NCBI RefSeq assembly: GCF_014779595.1
Contig: NZ_JACXZT010000018.1
Location: 62,001-126,000, forward strand
Length of the DNA: 64,000 nucleotides
Reading direction: 5' to 3'
DNA from: Halomonas sp. ML-15
GTDB lineage: Bacteria > Pseudomonadota > Gammaproteobacteria > Pseudomonadales > Halomonadaceae
Position numbers and translations under genes: made by a program. Of this stretch, positions 15,241 to 22,807 are shown one piece after another. Numbering within the stretch: the first letter of the stretch is position 1; every line of letters begins with the position of its first letter. Below the pieces are notes generated by a model. That model saw nothing but the letters and a program-made list of their open reading frames with translations, searched no databases and was not told the DNA's origin.

Positions 15241-16535
15241 AGGAAATCGAAGACCTCGCAGTGGATGCGCGATGCTGGCACGCCTTGGGCGGCGAGCAGC
15301 TCTCGCAGGTGGCCAATCATGCCCGGCGGGCCGCACAGGTAGATCTCGCGATCGGCATAGTCCGGGCAGTGGTGGCGCAGGAAGGACTCGCTGAGCGGTC
15401 CCAACTGGCGATAGAAATGGGGTGTCACCGTGAAGTGCTCGACGCCCTCGGCACAGCGGCTGAGTTCATCCAGGTAGTAGGCCCGGTCGGCGTCATTGGC
15501 CAGATAGAACAGCTGGACGCGACGCGACTCGTCTGCCGCCGCCATGCCTCGCGCACCGCTGACGAAGGGCGTAATGCCGATGCCGCCGCCCAGCCATAGC
15601 GCATCGCGCTGGGGATAGTGCGCAGCGAAGAAGTCACCGTAGGGCCCCTCGATCATCGCCCGGCTGCCCACGCTGACCGTCTGCAGCGCGTGGCTGGCGT
15701 CGCCGAGATCCTTGATGCCGACCCGCAACAGCGAATCGTTCGGGGCCGAGGCGATGGTGTAGGGGTGTTCCTCGCCCCGTCCCGCCGTCAACGACTCGTC
15801 GAGCGGCGTGAGATAGATGAACTGGCCGGGGCGATAGTCGAGCCCACGGACCTCCGGGCGCAGCGCAATCTCCACCACCCCGCGGGCCAGCGACTCGACG
15901 CTCTCCACCCGATAGGGGTGGCGGGCCAGCGACGGCGACAGCAGCTTGCGCCATACCATGGCACCAGCACCCAGCGCCCCCAGCAGCCACCACGGCCAGG
16001 TCTCCCCCGCCAGCGGCAACGCATGCCCTAGCGCCAGCAGCAGAGCCGCCGCCGACAGCATATGCAGGCGCTTCCAATGCTGGTAGTCGAGCCGCCCGAA
16101 GAACTGGAAGGTCGGCGCCAGGAAGATCACCATCGCCAGCCACGCCAGCCAGCCGCTCCAGAGCGCCAGCTGCGAGAGCGGCGGAAACAGCGTCAGCACC
16201 GCCACCTCCAGGCCCGCCGGCACCCGCGCCAGACCCAGCGCCAGCACATGCAGCATGATCAGGATAAAGGCGCTGAAGCCGAGCAACCGGTGCAGCTGCC
16301 AGAGCCGGTCGAGCCCGCCGAACCAGCGGTCGAATCCCGGCAGCCGAATGCTCAAGGCCGCGGTCACCAGCAGCATGGCTAGCCCTAGAATACCGCTGAC
16401 GCGCCCCACCCAGCCGAGCAGCGCCGCCGCCTCACCCGGCGGCCAGCCCAGTCTCGGCCCTGCCACCGCCAGCGGCACCAGCAGCGCAACAATCAGCAGT
16501 AGATCGCCGCGGTAGAGACGCAACGGCATAGACAC
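15237..16535 (-). CDS. ferric-reductase-like membrane flavocytochrome
   Basis: This 432-residue protein has six hydrophobic segments in the first 200 residues, with His residues in transmembrane positions (His-Arg-Leu-Leu-Gly and Met-Leu-His-Val). This is the ferric-reductase-like heme-binding domain. A ferredoxin-reductase-type module follows: FAD motif His-Pro-Tyr-Thr-Ile-Ala-Ser near 255, NAD(P) motif Gly-Gly-Gly-Ile-Gly-Ile-Thr-Pro near 318 and Cys-Gly-Pro-Pro-Gly near 402. It should move electrons from cytoplasmic NAD(P)H across the membrane. The overlapping downstream gene encodes the probable electron acceptor. An FNR-like box 67 bp upstream suggests oxygen-responsive control. Confidence 0.85.
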   Translation of the reverse strand: MSMPLRLYRGDLLLIVALLVPLAVAGPRLGWPPGEAAALLGWVGRVSGILGLAMLLVTAALSIRLPGFDRWFGGLDRLWQLHRLLGFSAFILIMLHVLALGLARVPAGLEVAVLTLFPPLSQLALWSGWLAWLAMVIFLAPTFQFFGRLDYQHWKRLHMLSAAALLLALGHALPLAGETWPWWLLGALGAGAMVWRKLLSPSLARHPYRVESVESLARGVVEIALRPEVRGLDYRPGQFIYLTPLDESLTAGRGEEHPYTIASAPNDSLLRVGIKDLGDASHALQTVSVGSRAMIEGPYGDFFAAHYPQRDALWLGGGIGITPFVSGARGMAAADESRRVQLFYLANDADRAYYLDELSRCAEGVEHFTVTPHFYRQLGPLSESFLRHHCPDYADREIYLCGPPGMIGHLRELLAAQGVPASRIHCEVFDFL

Positions 16536-16601
16536 TCCTCATCAGTTAGAGCTTCAGTGTCGACGAGGAGCGAATAGACGCAAGGCCAGATGCGGCGCGG
16601 C

Positions 16602-16615
16602 TTGATCTCAGTCAA
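16602..16615. promoter_or_regulatory. FNR/Anr/Dnr-type box
   Basis: TTGATCTCAGTCAA matches the FNR/Anr consensus TTGAT-N4-ATCAA at nine of the ten fixed positions. It lies in the divergent intergenic region, 67 bp before the reductase start at 16535 and about 90 bp before phoX. The distance suits control of the reductase operon; the phoX side has its own Pho-box-like site. Confidence 0.6.
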
Positions 16616-16640
16616 GTTATGTCAACCAATCGACACCATC

Positions 16641-16658
16641 AGGTCATGCTAATGTCAT
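16641..16658 (+). promoter_or_regulatory. Pho-box-like direct repeat upstream of phoX
   Basis: AGGTCAT, a four-base spacer (GCTA) and ATGTCAT reproduce the 7-4-7 arrangement of PhoB boxes (CTGTCAT-N4-CTGTCAT), with five and six of seven matches. The site is about 47 bp upstream of the PhoX-type phosphatase start, which fits phosphate-starvation control. Confidence 0.6.
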
Positions 16659-16705
16659 CAATGCTGCCAACAATGGCCCCTCGGACCACATGAGGAGACA
16701 TGGCC

Positions 16706-18724
16706 ATGAAACACCCGCAGCGACCCGGCGAGGTCGATCAGATTCTTGCCGATGGCGACGAGCCGCTCAGCAATACGTCCAACAACGACTATTTCGGCGA
16801 TATTCTGCACACTCGCCTGAGCCGGCGCAGCGTGCTGCGCGGCAGCCTCGCCACCTTTATCGCCGGTGCCATGGCCACCCATCTGCCGTTCTCAACGGCC
16901 TTTGCCGGTGAAGGCGCCACGGCCCCCAGCATCGGCTTCGCGGCGATCCCCACCAGCGCCGCCGACAAGGTCGTCGTACCCGACGGCTATCGCGTTCAGC
17001 CCTTCATTCCCTGGGGCACGCCCATCAGCGGCAGCATGCTCACCTACTCGCTCTCCTCCAGCGGCGAGGACCAGGCCCATCAGGTCGGCAGCCACCACGA
17101 CGGCATGCACTTCTTCCCCCTGGAAGGCAGCAGCCGCGATGGCCTGCTGGTGCTCAACCACGAGTATATCGAGCCGCGCTTCATGCATGCCGCCGCCACT
17201 GGCTTGGCCCTGGACCGCGGCGGCTTCCCGCAGAACGAGGATGGCAGTCGTGACGACGACCAGGTGCTCAAGGAGCTCAACGCCCACGGCGTCACCGTGG
17301 TCCGGGTCCGCGAGGGCGACGACGGCCAGTGGCAGGTGGTAGAGGATGCCCATAACCGCCGCATCACCGGCCTGACGCCGATGCGGCTCAGCGGGCCGGT
17401 GGCCGGCACGGATCACGTCGTGACCAAATACAGCCCCGACGGCAGCATGACCCGCGGCACCCTCAACAACTGCGCCCACGGCGTCACCCCCTGGGACACC
17501 TACCTGGCCGCCGAGGAGAACTGGGCCGGCTACTTCGCCAACAGCGACACCGAGATCGACCGGCGCCAGGCGCGCTACGGCATTACCACCCGCGACAGCG
17601 GCCGCTACCAGTGGCACAAGGCCGCTGGCGGCGCCGACGAATACCAGCGCTTCGACGCCAGCACCCGCGGCGCCTCGGCCCGCGATGACTACCGCAACGA
17701 GCCCCACACCTTCGGCTACATGGTGGAGATCGACCCCCGCAACCCCGAGGCCATCCCGGTCAAGCGCACCCACCTGGGGCGCTTCGCCCACGAGGGTGTG
17801 ATCTTCGCCCCCGCCGAGGAGGGCCAGCCGGTGGTCGCCTACTCCGGCGACGACGCGCGCTTCGAGTACATCTACAAGTTCGTCTCGGCGCGCCCCTTCG
17901 ACGCCGCCAGTGCCGACGGCTCGCTGCTCGACGAGGGCACCCTCTACGTGGCCAGGTTCAACGACGACGGCAGCGGCGAGTGGCTGGCGCTGGCGCCGGG
18001 GGAGAACGGCCTCACCGCGGAAAACGGCTTCGCCGACCTGGCCGATATCCTGGTCAATACCCGCAGCGCCGCGGACCACGCCGGCGCCACCAAGATGGAT
18101 CGCCCCGAGTGGGGCGCCGTGGACCCGGTCACCGGCCAGGTCTACTTCACCCTGACCAACAACACTGAGCGCGAGGAGGGCCAGACCGACGCCGTCAATC
18201 CGCGTGCCGACAATGCCTTCGGCCAGATCGTGCGCTGGGATGAGCTCGACGGTCATGCCGGCACCCGCTTCGCGTGGGAGCTGTTCGTGCTGGCCGGCGA
18301 CCAGGAGGAGAGCCGGGATCTGGCGGGCCACCCCCTCGATGACGACGCGATCTTTGCCTCACCCGACGGACTGTGGATCGACCCTGATCGGCGCGTCTGG
18401 ATTCAGACCGACATCAGCGAGTCGGGCATGAACCAGGGGGTCTATGAGGTGTTCGGCAATAACCAGATGCTCGCCGCCCACCCCGAGACCGGCGAGATTC
18501 GCCGCTTCCTGACCGGTCCCATCGGCCAGGAGATCACCGGCGTGATCACTACCCCGGATCAGCGCACCATGTTCGTCAACGTGCAGCACCCGGGGGCCAC
18601 CACCAGCGCCGAGGCCTTCGCCAACGGCGATCTCAACGGCCACTGGCCGGACGGCGGCAACGCCATCCCGCGCTCGGCGACGCTGGTCATCACCCGTGAG
18701 GATGGCGGCATCATCGGCGCCTGA
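16706..18724 (+). CDS. phoX: PhoX-family alkaline phosphatase with Tat signal
   Basis: This protein of about 672 residues belongs to the DUF839/PhoX family, Ca2+/Fe-dependent alkaline phosphatases that release phosphate from organic esters. Residues about 38-70 hold a twin-arginine signal (Ser-Arg-Arg-Ser-Val-Leu-Arg-Gly followed by a hydrophobic stretch), so it is exported folded. Family-typical segments include Leu-Asn-His-Glu-Tyr, Asn-Asn-Cys-Ala-His-Gly-Val-Thr-Pro-Trp and Gly-Arg-Phe-Ala-His-Glu. I prefer the ATG at 16706 because GAGGAG is eight bases away, whereas the ATG at 16700 is only two bases from it. A hairpin terminator follows. Confidence 0.9.
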   Translation: MKHPQRPGEVDQILADGDEPLSNTSNNDYFGDILHTRLSRRSVLRGSLATFIAGAMATHLPFSTAFAGEGATAPSIGFAAIPTSAADKVVVPDGYRVQPFIPWGTPISGSMLTYSLSSSGEDQAHQVGSHHDGMHFFPLEGSSRDGLLVLNHEYIEPRFMHAAATGLALDRGGFPQNEDGSRDDDQVLKELNAHGVTVVRVREGDDGQWQVVEDAHNRRITGLTPMRLSGPVAGTDHVVTKYSPDGSMTRGTLNNCAHGVTPWDTYLAAEENWAGYFANSDTEIDRRQARYGITTRDSGRYQWHKAAGGADEYQRFDASTRGASARDDYRNEPHTFGYMVEIDPRNPEAIPVKRTHLGRFAHEGVIFAPAEEGQPVVAYSGDDARFEYIYKFVSARPFDAASADGSLLDEGTLYVARFNDDGSGEWLALAPGENGLTAENGFADLADILVNTRSAADHAGATKMDRPEWGAVDPVTGQVYFTLTNNTEREEGQTDAVNPRADNAFGQIVRWDELDGHAGTRFAWELFVLAGDQEESRDLAGHPLDDDAIFASPDGLWIDPDRRVWIQTDISESGMNQGVYEVFGNNQMLAAHPETGEIRRFLTGPIGQEITGVITTPDQRTMFVNVQHPGATTSAEAFANGDLNGHWPDGGNAIPRSATLVITREDGGIIGA

Positions 18725-18745
18725 CAGGCTCGCTAGCACCAGCGT

Positions 18746-18778
18746 CTCAGGCTATCGGTGATATGCCGGTAGCCTGAG
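18746..18778 (+). terminator. stem-loop terminator after phoX
   Basis: CTCAGGCTATCGG pairs with CCGGTAGCCTGAG across a seven-base loop, with one G-T pair, 21 bp after the phoX stop. The following run is only CTTT, so termination may be moderate. Confidence 0.6.
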
Positions 18779-18820
18779 CTTTGAATACCCCAGAGGTGCC
18801 CTCACCCAGGCTGCAGCGAC

Positions 18821-18843
18821 AAAAAGACCGCCCCTTGGGGCGG
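18821..18843 (-). terminator. rho-independent terminator of the Tsx-like porin gene
   Basis: Read on the minus strand, CCGCCCC-AA-GGGGCGG is followed by T-C and five Ts. It lies 36 bp after the porin stop codon and is a classical intrinsic terminator. Confidence 0.8.
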
Positions 18844-18879
18844 CCAACCACGCGAGCGAAACGTTGGCTCAGAGCAGCA

Positions 18880-19737
18880 TTAAAAGTGCCACTCGAGATT
18901 GACGGTCAGCGCGTCGGTATCCACCCCCGGCGCATTCTGATTGCCGAACTTGTTGCGCCAGTACTCATAACCGACGCCGGCCCACAGCTCGTTGCTCTCA
19001 CCCCAAGCAAGCTGCCCCACGTCGAGCATCAACGCACTGCGCAGCAGCTGCTCGGTAGCGGTGTCATTGCCGAAGTAGTCCTCCCCCTTGCTGCCGTTGA
19101 TGTTATAGAACCCCTGGAATTTCATCGGCAACGCGCCGGCATCGAAGGGCACGCTCCAGGCGATATTGAGCTGATAGTAGGGGTCGAAGCTGATGCGGTT
19201 GTCGACGCCGGCGCTGTCGCAGACCTGGCCGCAGTGGTTCCACTCGCGGCTGAAGAACAGGCTGACGTCGAGAAAGCCGCGCGGCAGATCGAACTTGAGG
19301 GTCGGCCCCAGCACCAGCTGGCGCTTGCGCGGGGCGAAGGCGCTGTTCTTGGTATTCAGATCGAATCCACCCGTCAACGCCACGTCGCCCACCGGCCCGA
19401 AGGCCAGCGGCTCGCCGAATAGCTTGCCGTAGTGCAGCTGATGACGATAGACCAGATAGGCCTCGGTGGCGCCGCTATCGCTGCCCGCAGCCGGATCGTT
19501 GCCATCCGACTGCAGCAGGTCGAGGCTGAAGAAATTCTGGCCGCGGGAGTAGCCGCTGGCATGGCTCAGGTTGAGGATATGCTTGCTGACATCATCGGGA
19601 TTATTGGGCTCGGTAAAGTCGCTACCGTAGCGATAGCCGATCGAGGTATCGCTCCAGGTGGCGGCCTGCGCCTGGCCGCCGAGGGCAAGTGCCAGCGCCA
19701 ATCCAGCGCCGAGGGGGAACATTCGTACATGAATCAT
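18880..19737 (-). CDS. Tsx-like outer membrane channel protein
   Basis: This 285-residue protein has a signal peptide (Ala-Leu-Ala-Leu-Ala region, cleaved after Ala-Gln-Ala-Ala, about residue 26). The mature part is a beta-rich sequence with many alternating aromatic strands and ends in Trp-His-Phe, the usual outer membrane C-terminal aromatic. It fits the nucleoside-specific channel (Tsx/OmpK-like) family. The start could be 19737 or the internal Met at 19722. A LysR-type gene is transcribed divergently 153 bp away and may regulate it. Confidence 0.75.
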   Translation of the reverse strand: MIHVRMFPLGAGLALALALGGQAQAATWSDTSIGYRYGSDFTEPNNPDDVSKHILNLSHASGYSRGQNFFSLDLLQSDGNDPAAGSDSGATEAYLVYRHQLHYGKLFGEPLAFGPVGDVALTGGFDLNTKNSAFAPRKRQLVLGPTLKFDLPRGFLDVSLFFSREWNHCGQVCDSAGVDNRISFDPYYQLNIAWSVPFDAGALPMKFQGFYNINGSKGEDYFGNDTATEQLLRSALMLDVGQLAWGESNELWAGVGYEYWRNKFGNQNAPGVDTDALTVNLEWHF

Positions 19738-19890
19738 CGGGAAAAGGGTCTCCAGCGTCTTGTCGTTGTCATGGATGCAGCCGTGCCGCACCCGCACCAG
19801 TCTAGGGACGCCAGAGAAGATGAAAACCGATATACTTCAATACAACTTATAAAAGAAACAATATGACCAAAAGGTCAACAAGGAGCCGCC

Positions 19891-20811
19891 ATGACGTCTC
19901 GCCAGGCCTCTCTCGACCCCTATCTGCTGCATGTGCTGTGCCTGCTGATCGCCGAGCGCAGCGTGTCGCGAACCGCACTGCGGCTGCACCAGTCGCAGCC
20001 GGCGATCAGCGCCGCACTGCGCAAGCTGCGCGAAACCTTCGACGACCCGCTGCTGGTCAGGGAGAAAGGCGGCATGGTGCCCACCGAACGCGCCCTGCAG
20101 CTACTGCCCGACGCCGAGGCGGCGCTGGCCGCCCTCGACAAGCTGACCCGGCCGCCAGCCGCGTTCAGCCCGTTCGACAGCCGTCAGCGCTTCCGCCTTG
20201 GCGCGCCCGACTACCTGGCACCGGTCTTCATGACCAACGCCGTGGCACGTTTCTGCCGCGAGGCGCCCCAGGCGCAGCTGGAGATTCAGTCCCTGGGCCC
20301 GGAGTTCGACGTGGAGAGTGCCCTGGCCGAGGGGGAGCTGGATGTGGTGATCGGCAACTGGCCAGAGCCGCCGGAGCGTATGCACCTGTCGATGCTGCTG
20401 GAGGATGAGATCGTGTGCCTGGTGTCATCGCGCCATCCGCTGGCACGCCGCGGCATGAGCCGTGACCAGTACCTGGCCGCCCGCCACGTGGTACCACTGC
20501 CCTACTCGATGAGCCAGCGCGGGCTGATCGACAGCCAGCTGGCCAGCCTGCGTGAGCACCGTCATGCCGTGGTCGAGGTGCAGTCGTTTACCCTGGCCCC
20601 CTACCTGCTGCCGGACAGCGACTTGGTGTTTACCACCAGCCGCCATTTCGCGCGCTTTTACGCCAATCTGCTGCCGCTGAGTATCCTGCCAGCGCCGATC
20701 GACTTTCCGCCGATGCGCTTCTATCAGCTGTGGCATGAGCGCAGCCACCAGGCACCACCTCAGCGCTGGCTGAGGCGGTTGCTCGGTGAGGCCGGGCGGC
20801 AGGTGCAGTAG
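19891..20811 (+). CDS. LysR-family regulator (NodD/NahR-like subgroup)
   Basis: This 306-residue protein has an N-terminal helix-turn-helix (about residues 8-65; Ser-Val-Ser-Arg-Thr-Ala-Leu-Arg-Leu and Gln-Pro-Ala-Ile-Ser-Ala-Ala-Leu) and a LysR effector domain with the Arg-Leu-Gly-Ala-Pro-Asp-Tyr start typical of the PcpR/NahR group. AAGGAGCCGCC precedes the ATG. It faces away from the porin gene. The first bases of this intergenic region are AT-rich (about 19825-19865), a likely place for divergent promoters. Confidence 0.88.
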   Translation: MTSRQASLDPYLLHVLCLLIAERSVSRTALRLHQSQPAISAALRKLRETFDDPLLVREKGGMVPTERALQLLPDAEAALAALDKLTRPPAAFSPFDSRQRFRLGAPDYLAPVFMTNAVARFCREAPQAQLEIQSLGPEFDVESALAEGELDVVIGNWPEPPERMHLSMLLEDEIVCLVSSRHPLARRGMSRDQYLAARHVVPLPYSMSQRGLIDSQLASLREHRHAVVEVQSFTLAPYLLPDSDLVFTTSRHFARFYANLLPLSILPAPIDFPPMRFYQLWHERSHQAPPQRWLRRLLGEAGRQVQ

Positions 20812-20814
20812 CGG

Positions 20815-21927
20815 CTATTCGAAGCTGAAGCGCGGCGCCGGCGCATCCGGCAGCAGCGCCGCGCAAGCGCGCACCTTGTCGAGCAGCTCGGCGTGGGTCG
20901 GCGCCAGCAGATTGACGTGGGCCAGCTTGCGCCCGGCCCGCTCTGTCTTGTCGTAGCGGTGCAGGTGGGCGTCGGGGATCGCCAGGATCTCGCCAGGAAC
21001 GCCTTCGCGGCCGATCACGTTGACCATGCAGGTCGGCATGCGCGCCGCGGTATCGCCCAGCGGCAGGCCCTGAATGGCGCGCAGATGATTCTCGAACTGG
21101 CTGGTCACCGCACCGTCCATGCTCCAGTGACCGGAGTTGTGCACCCGCGGCGCCATCTCGTTGGCCAGCAGGCCACCATCGCGGGTCTGGAACAGCTCCA
21201 GGGTCAGCACGCCCACGTAGTCGAGCTCGTCGAGTAGCGCGCGGATATAGCCGTCGGCGGTCTGCTGCACGCTCTCGTCCAGGTCGGGCATGGGGGCCAC
21301 GGAGTAGCGCAGGATGCCATCCACGTGCTGGTTCTCGGCCATTGGATAGAACACCACCTGGCCGTCGCGGCCGCGTACGGCGATGATCGAGACTTCGCGC
21401 ACGAAGTCGACGAAGGCCTCGACGATCAGCCGCGGGTGGCCGATGGCACGCCAGGCGTCATGCGCCTCGGCCGGGTCGCGGATCACCGCCTGCCCCTTGC
21501 CGTCGTAGCCCTCGGTCACCGACTTGGCGACCACCGGGCAGCCCAGCTCGCGGGCCGCCGCTTCCAGCTCATCGGCATGCTCCACCAGCCGGTAGGCCGG
21601 CGTGGGAATCCCTAGCCGGTCGAACAGCGCCTTCTCCTCAGCGCGGTTCTGGCACACGCGGATCGCCTCGCTGGAGGGATAGACCGGCTTGACCTCCTCG
21701 ATGGCCTGCACCAGCGAGACCGGCAGATGCTCGAACTCGTAGGTGACCAGGTCGACCTTGGCCAGGAAGGCCTCAAGGTGCTTCCTGTCGGTGTCGATCA
21801 TCACGTCGCCGATACCGGCGCTGGGATGGCCGGTGGTATCGAGAAAGGTGAAGCGGTTGGCCAGGGGATAGCCGGCCAGCGCCAGCATGCGCCCCAGCTG
21901 GCCGGCACCGAGTACGCCGATGTTCAT
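20815..21927 (-). CDS. purK: N5-carboxyaminoimidazole ribonucleotide synthase
   Basis: This 370-residue ATP-grasp enzyme converts AIR, ATP and bicarbonate to N5-CAIR in purine synthesis. The start motif Gly-Val-Leu-Gly-Ala-Gly-Gln-Leu-Gly-Arg-Met is at residues 4-14, with Glu-Gly-Tyr-Asp-Gly-Lys-Gly-Gln in the ATP-binding loop and Ala-Pro-Arg-Val-His-Asn-Ser-Gly-His near the active site. The ATG at 21927 lies ten bases after the purE stop with GAGGTGA as ribosome-binding site, so the pair is an operon. The longer open frame beyond this start is a shadow of purE. Confidence 0.96.
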   Translation of the reverse strand: MNIGVLGAGQLGRMLALAGYPLANRFTFLDTTGHPSAGIGDVMIDTDRKHLEAFLAKVDLVTYEFEHLPVSLVQAIEEVKPVYPSSEAIRVCQNRAEEKALFDRLGIPTPAYRLVEHADELEAAARELGCPVVAKSVTEGYDGKGQAVIRDPAEAHDAWRAIGHPRLIVEAFVDFVREVSIIAVRGRDGQVVFYPMAENQHVDGILRYSVAPMPDLDESVQQTADGYIRALLDELDYVGVLTLELFQTRDGGLLANEMAPRVHNSGHWSMDGAVTSQFENHLRAIQGLPLGDTAARMPTCMVNVIGREGVPGEILAIPDAHLHRYDKTERAGRKLAHVNLLAPTHAELLDKVRACAALLPDAPAPRFSFE

Positions 21928-21937
21928 CTGGGTCACC

Positions 21938-22462
21938 TCACTGCGCTTGCGGTCGGGGATCGGGGTTGTCGAGCACCGCCTGGGTCTGCTCGGCGCGGAA
22001 GGCCTCCACCGCCTCGCGTACCTTGGCGTCCTGCAGGGCGACGATCTGCGCCGCCAGCAGGCCGGCATTGGTGGCACCGGCCTTGCCGATCGCCAGGGTA
22101 CCCACCGCGATACCGCCGGGCATCTGAGCGATCGACAGCAGCGAATCGAGGCCTTTCAGCGACTTGGACTCCACCGGTACGCCGAGCACCGGCAGCGGCG
22201 TCTGTGCGGCGACCATACCCGGCAGATGGGCGGCGCCACCGGCGCCGGCGACGATCACCTGCAGGCCACGCTCGGCGGCGCTCTTGGCGTAGTCGAACAG
22301 CAGGTCCGGGGTGCGGTGGGCAGAGACCACCCGGGTCTCGCAGACCACGCCGAGGCGCTCGAGCATGGCCACCGCATGCTCCATTACCGGCCAGTCGGAC
22401 TTGGACCCCATGATCACGCCGACACGCGGCGCGGATTGTGACGTCGGGTTCGACGACGGCAT
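21938..22462 (-). CDS. purE: N5-CAIR mutase
   Basis: This 174-residue class I PurE rearranges N5-CAIR to CAIR. The motif Gly-Ser-Lys-Ser-Asp-Trp (19-24), Ser-Ala-His-Arg-Thr-Pro (47-52), [10 protein letters not shown] (73-82) and Gln-Met-Pro-Gly-Gly (113-117) are all present. It precedes purK in the usual purEK order. Confidence 0.96.
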   Translation of the reverse strand: MPSSNPTSQSAPRVGVIMGSKSDWPVMEHAVAMLERLGVVCETRVVSAHRTPDLLFDYAKSAAERGLQVIVAGAGGAAHLPGMVAAQTPLPVLGVPVESKSLKGLDSLLSIAQMPGGIAVGTLAIGKAGATNAGLLAAQIVALQDAKVREAVEAFRAEQTQAVLDNPDPRPQAQ

Positions 22463-22507
22463 GAGCGGCTCCTCAGCTAACTCGCTTGATGAAAGCCAGG
22501 CATTCTA

Positions 22508-22527
22508 ACGGCGCCCGCGGGCGCCGT
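22508..22527. promoter_or_regulatory. perfect 20-bp palindrome upstream of purE
   Basis: ACGGCGCCCGCGGGCGCCGT is a perfect 20-bp palindrome about 45 bp upstream of the purE start. It is not followed by a T-run on either strand. It could be an mRNA 5' stem, an operator or a weak terminator from upstream transcription. Confidence 0.4.
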
Positions 22528-22577
22528 CATCTTGACCAGGCGGGCAGGACCATTGCAGATAGCAGCACCGCTCAGGA

Positions 22578-22790
22578 CTGATCCGTCGGCAGGCCTGCGA
22601 GGAGGCGCTGTAAACCATCCCTGGGCGCTACCGATGCCCTGCTGCGCTCTCGCATCCTGCTTCGCTTGCAGGACCGGTGCTGGCCATCCATGGCCAGCCC
22701 GTTCGGAGCAATGCTCCTCACCCATGGCATCGAAACCTCCTCTTCGGCCTGCCCCCGGCGTCCTTCGCTGAGGAGCTATGCGCGTTTAGC
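22578..22790. repeat. copy B of the intergenic repeat, in the TRAP-purE gap
   Basis: The 345-bp gap between the TAXI-TRAP permease and purE has no gene. Most of it is a structured repeat related to the one at about 7146-7316: a GGCAGGCC start, the core GCGCTGTAAACCATCCCTGG followed by GCGCT (22613-22636), a palindrome TGGCCATCCATGGCCA, a CGGAGCAATGCTCC hairpin and the end GCCTGCCCCCGGCG. It carries more internal hairpins than the first copy. Confidence 0.6.
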
Positions 22791-22807
22791 CTAGGCGTGC
22801 AAAGCGC

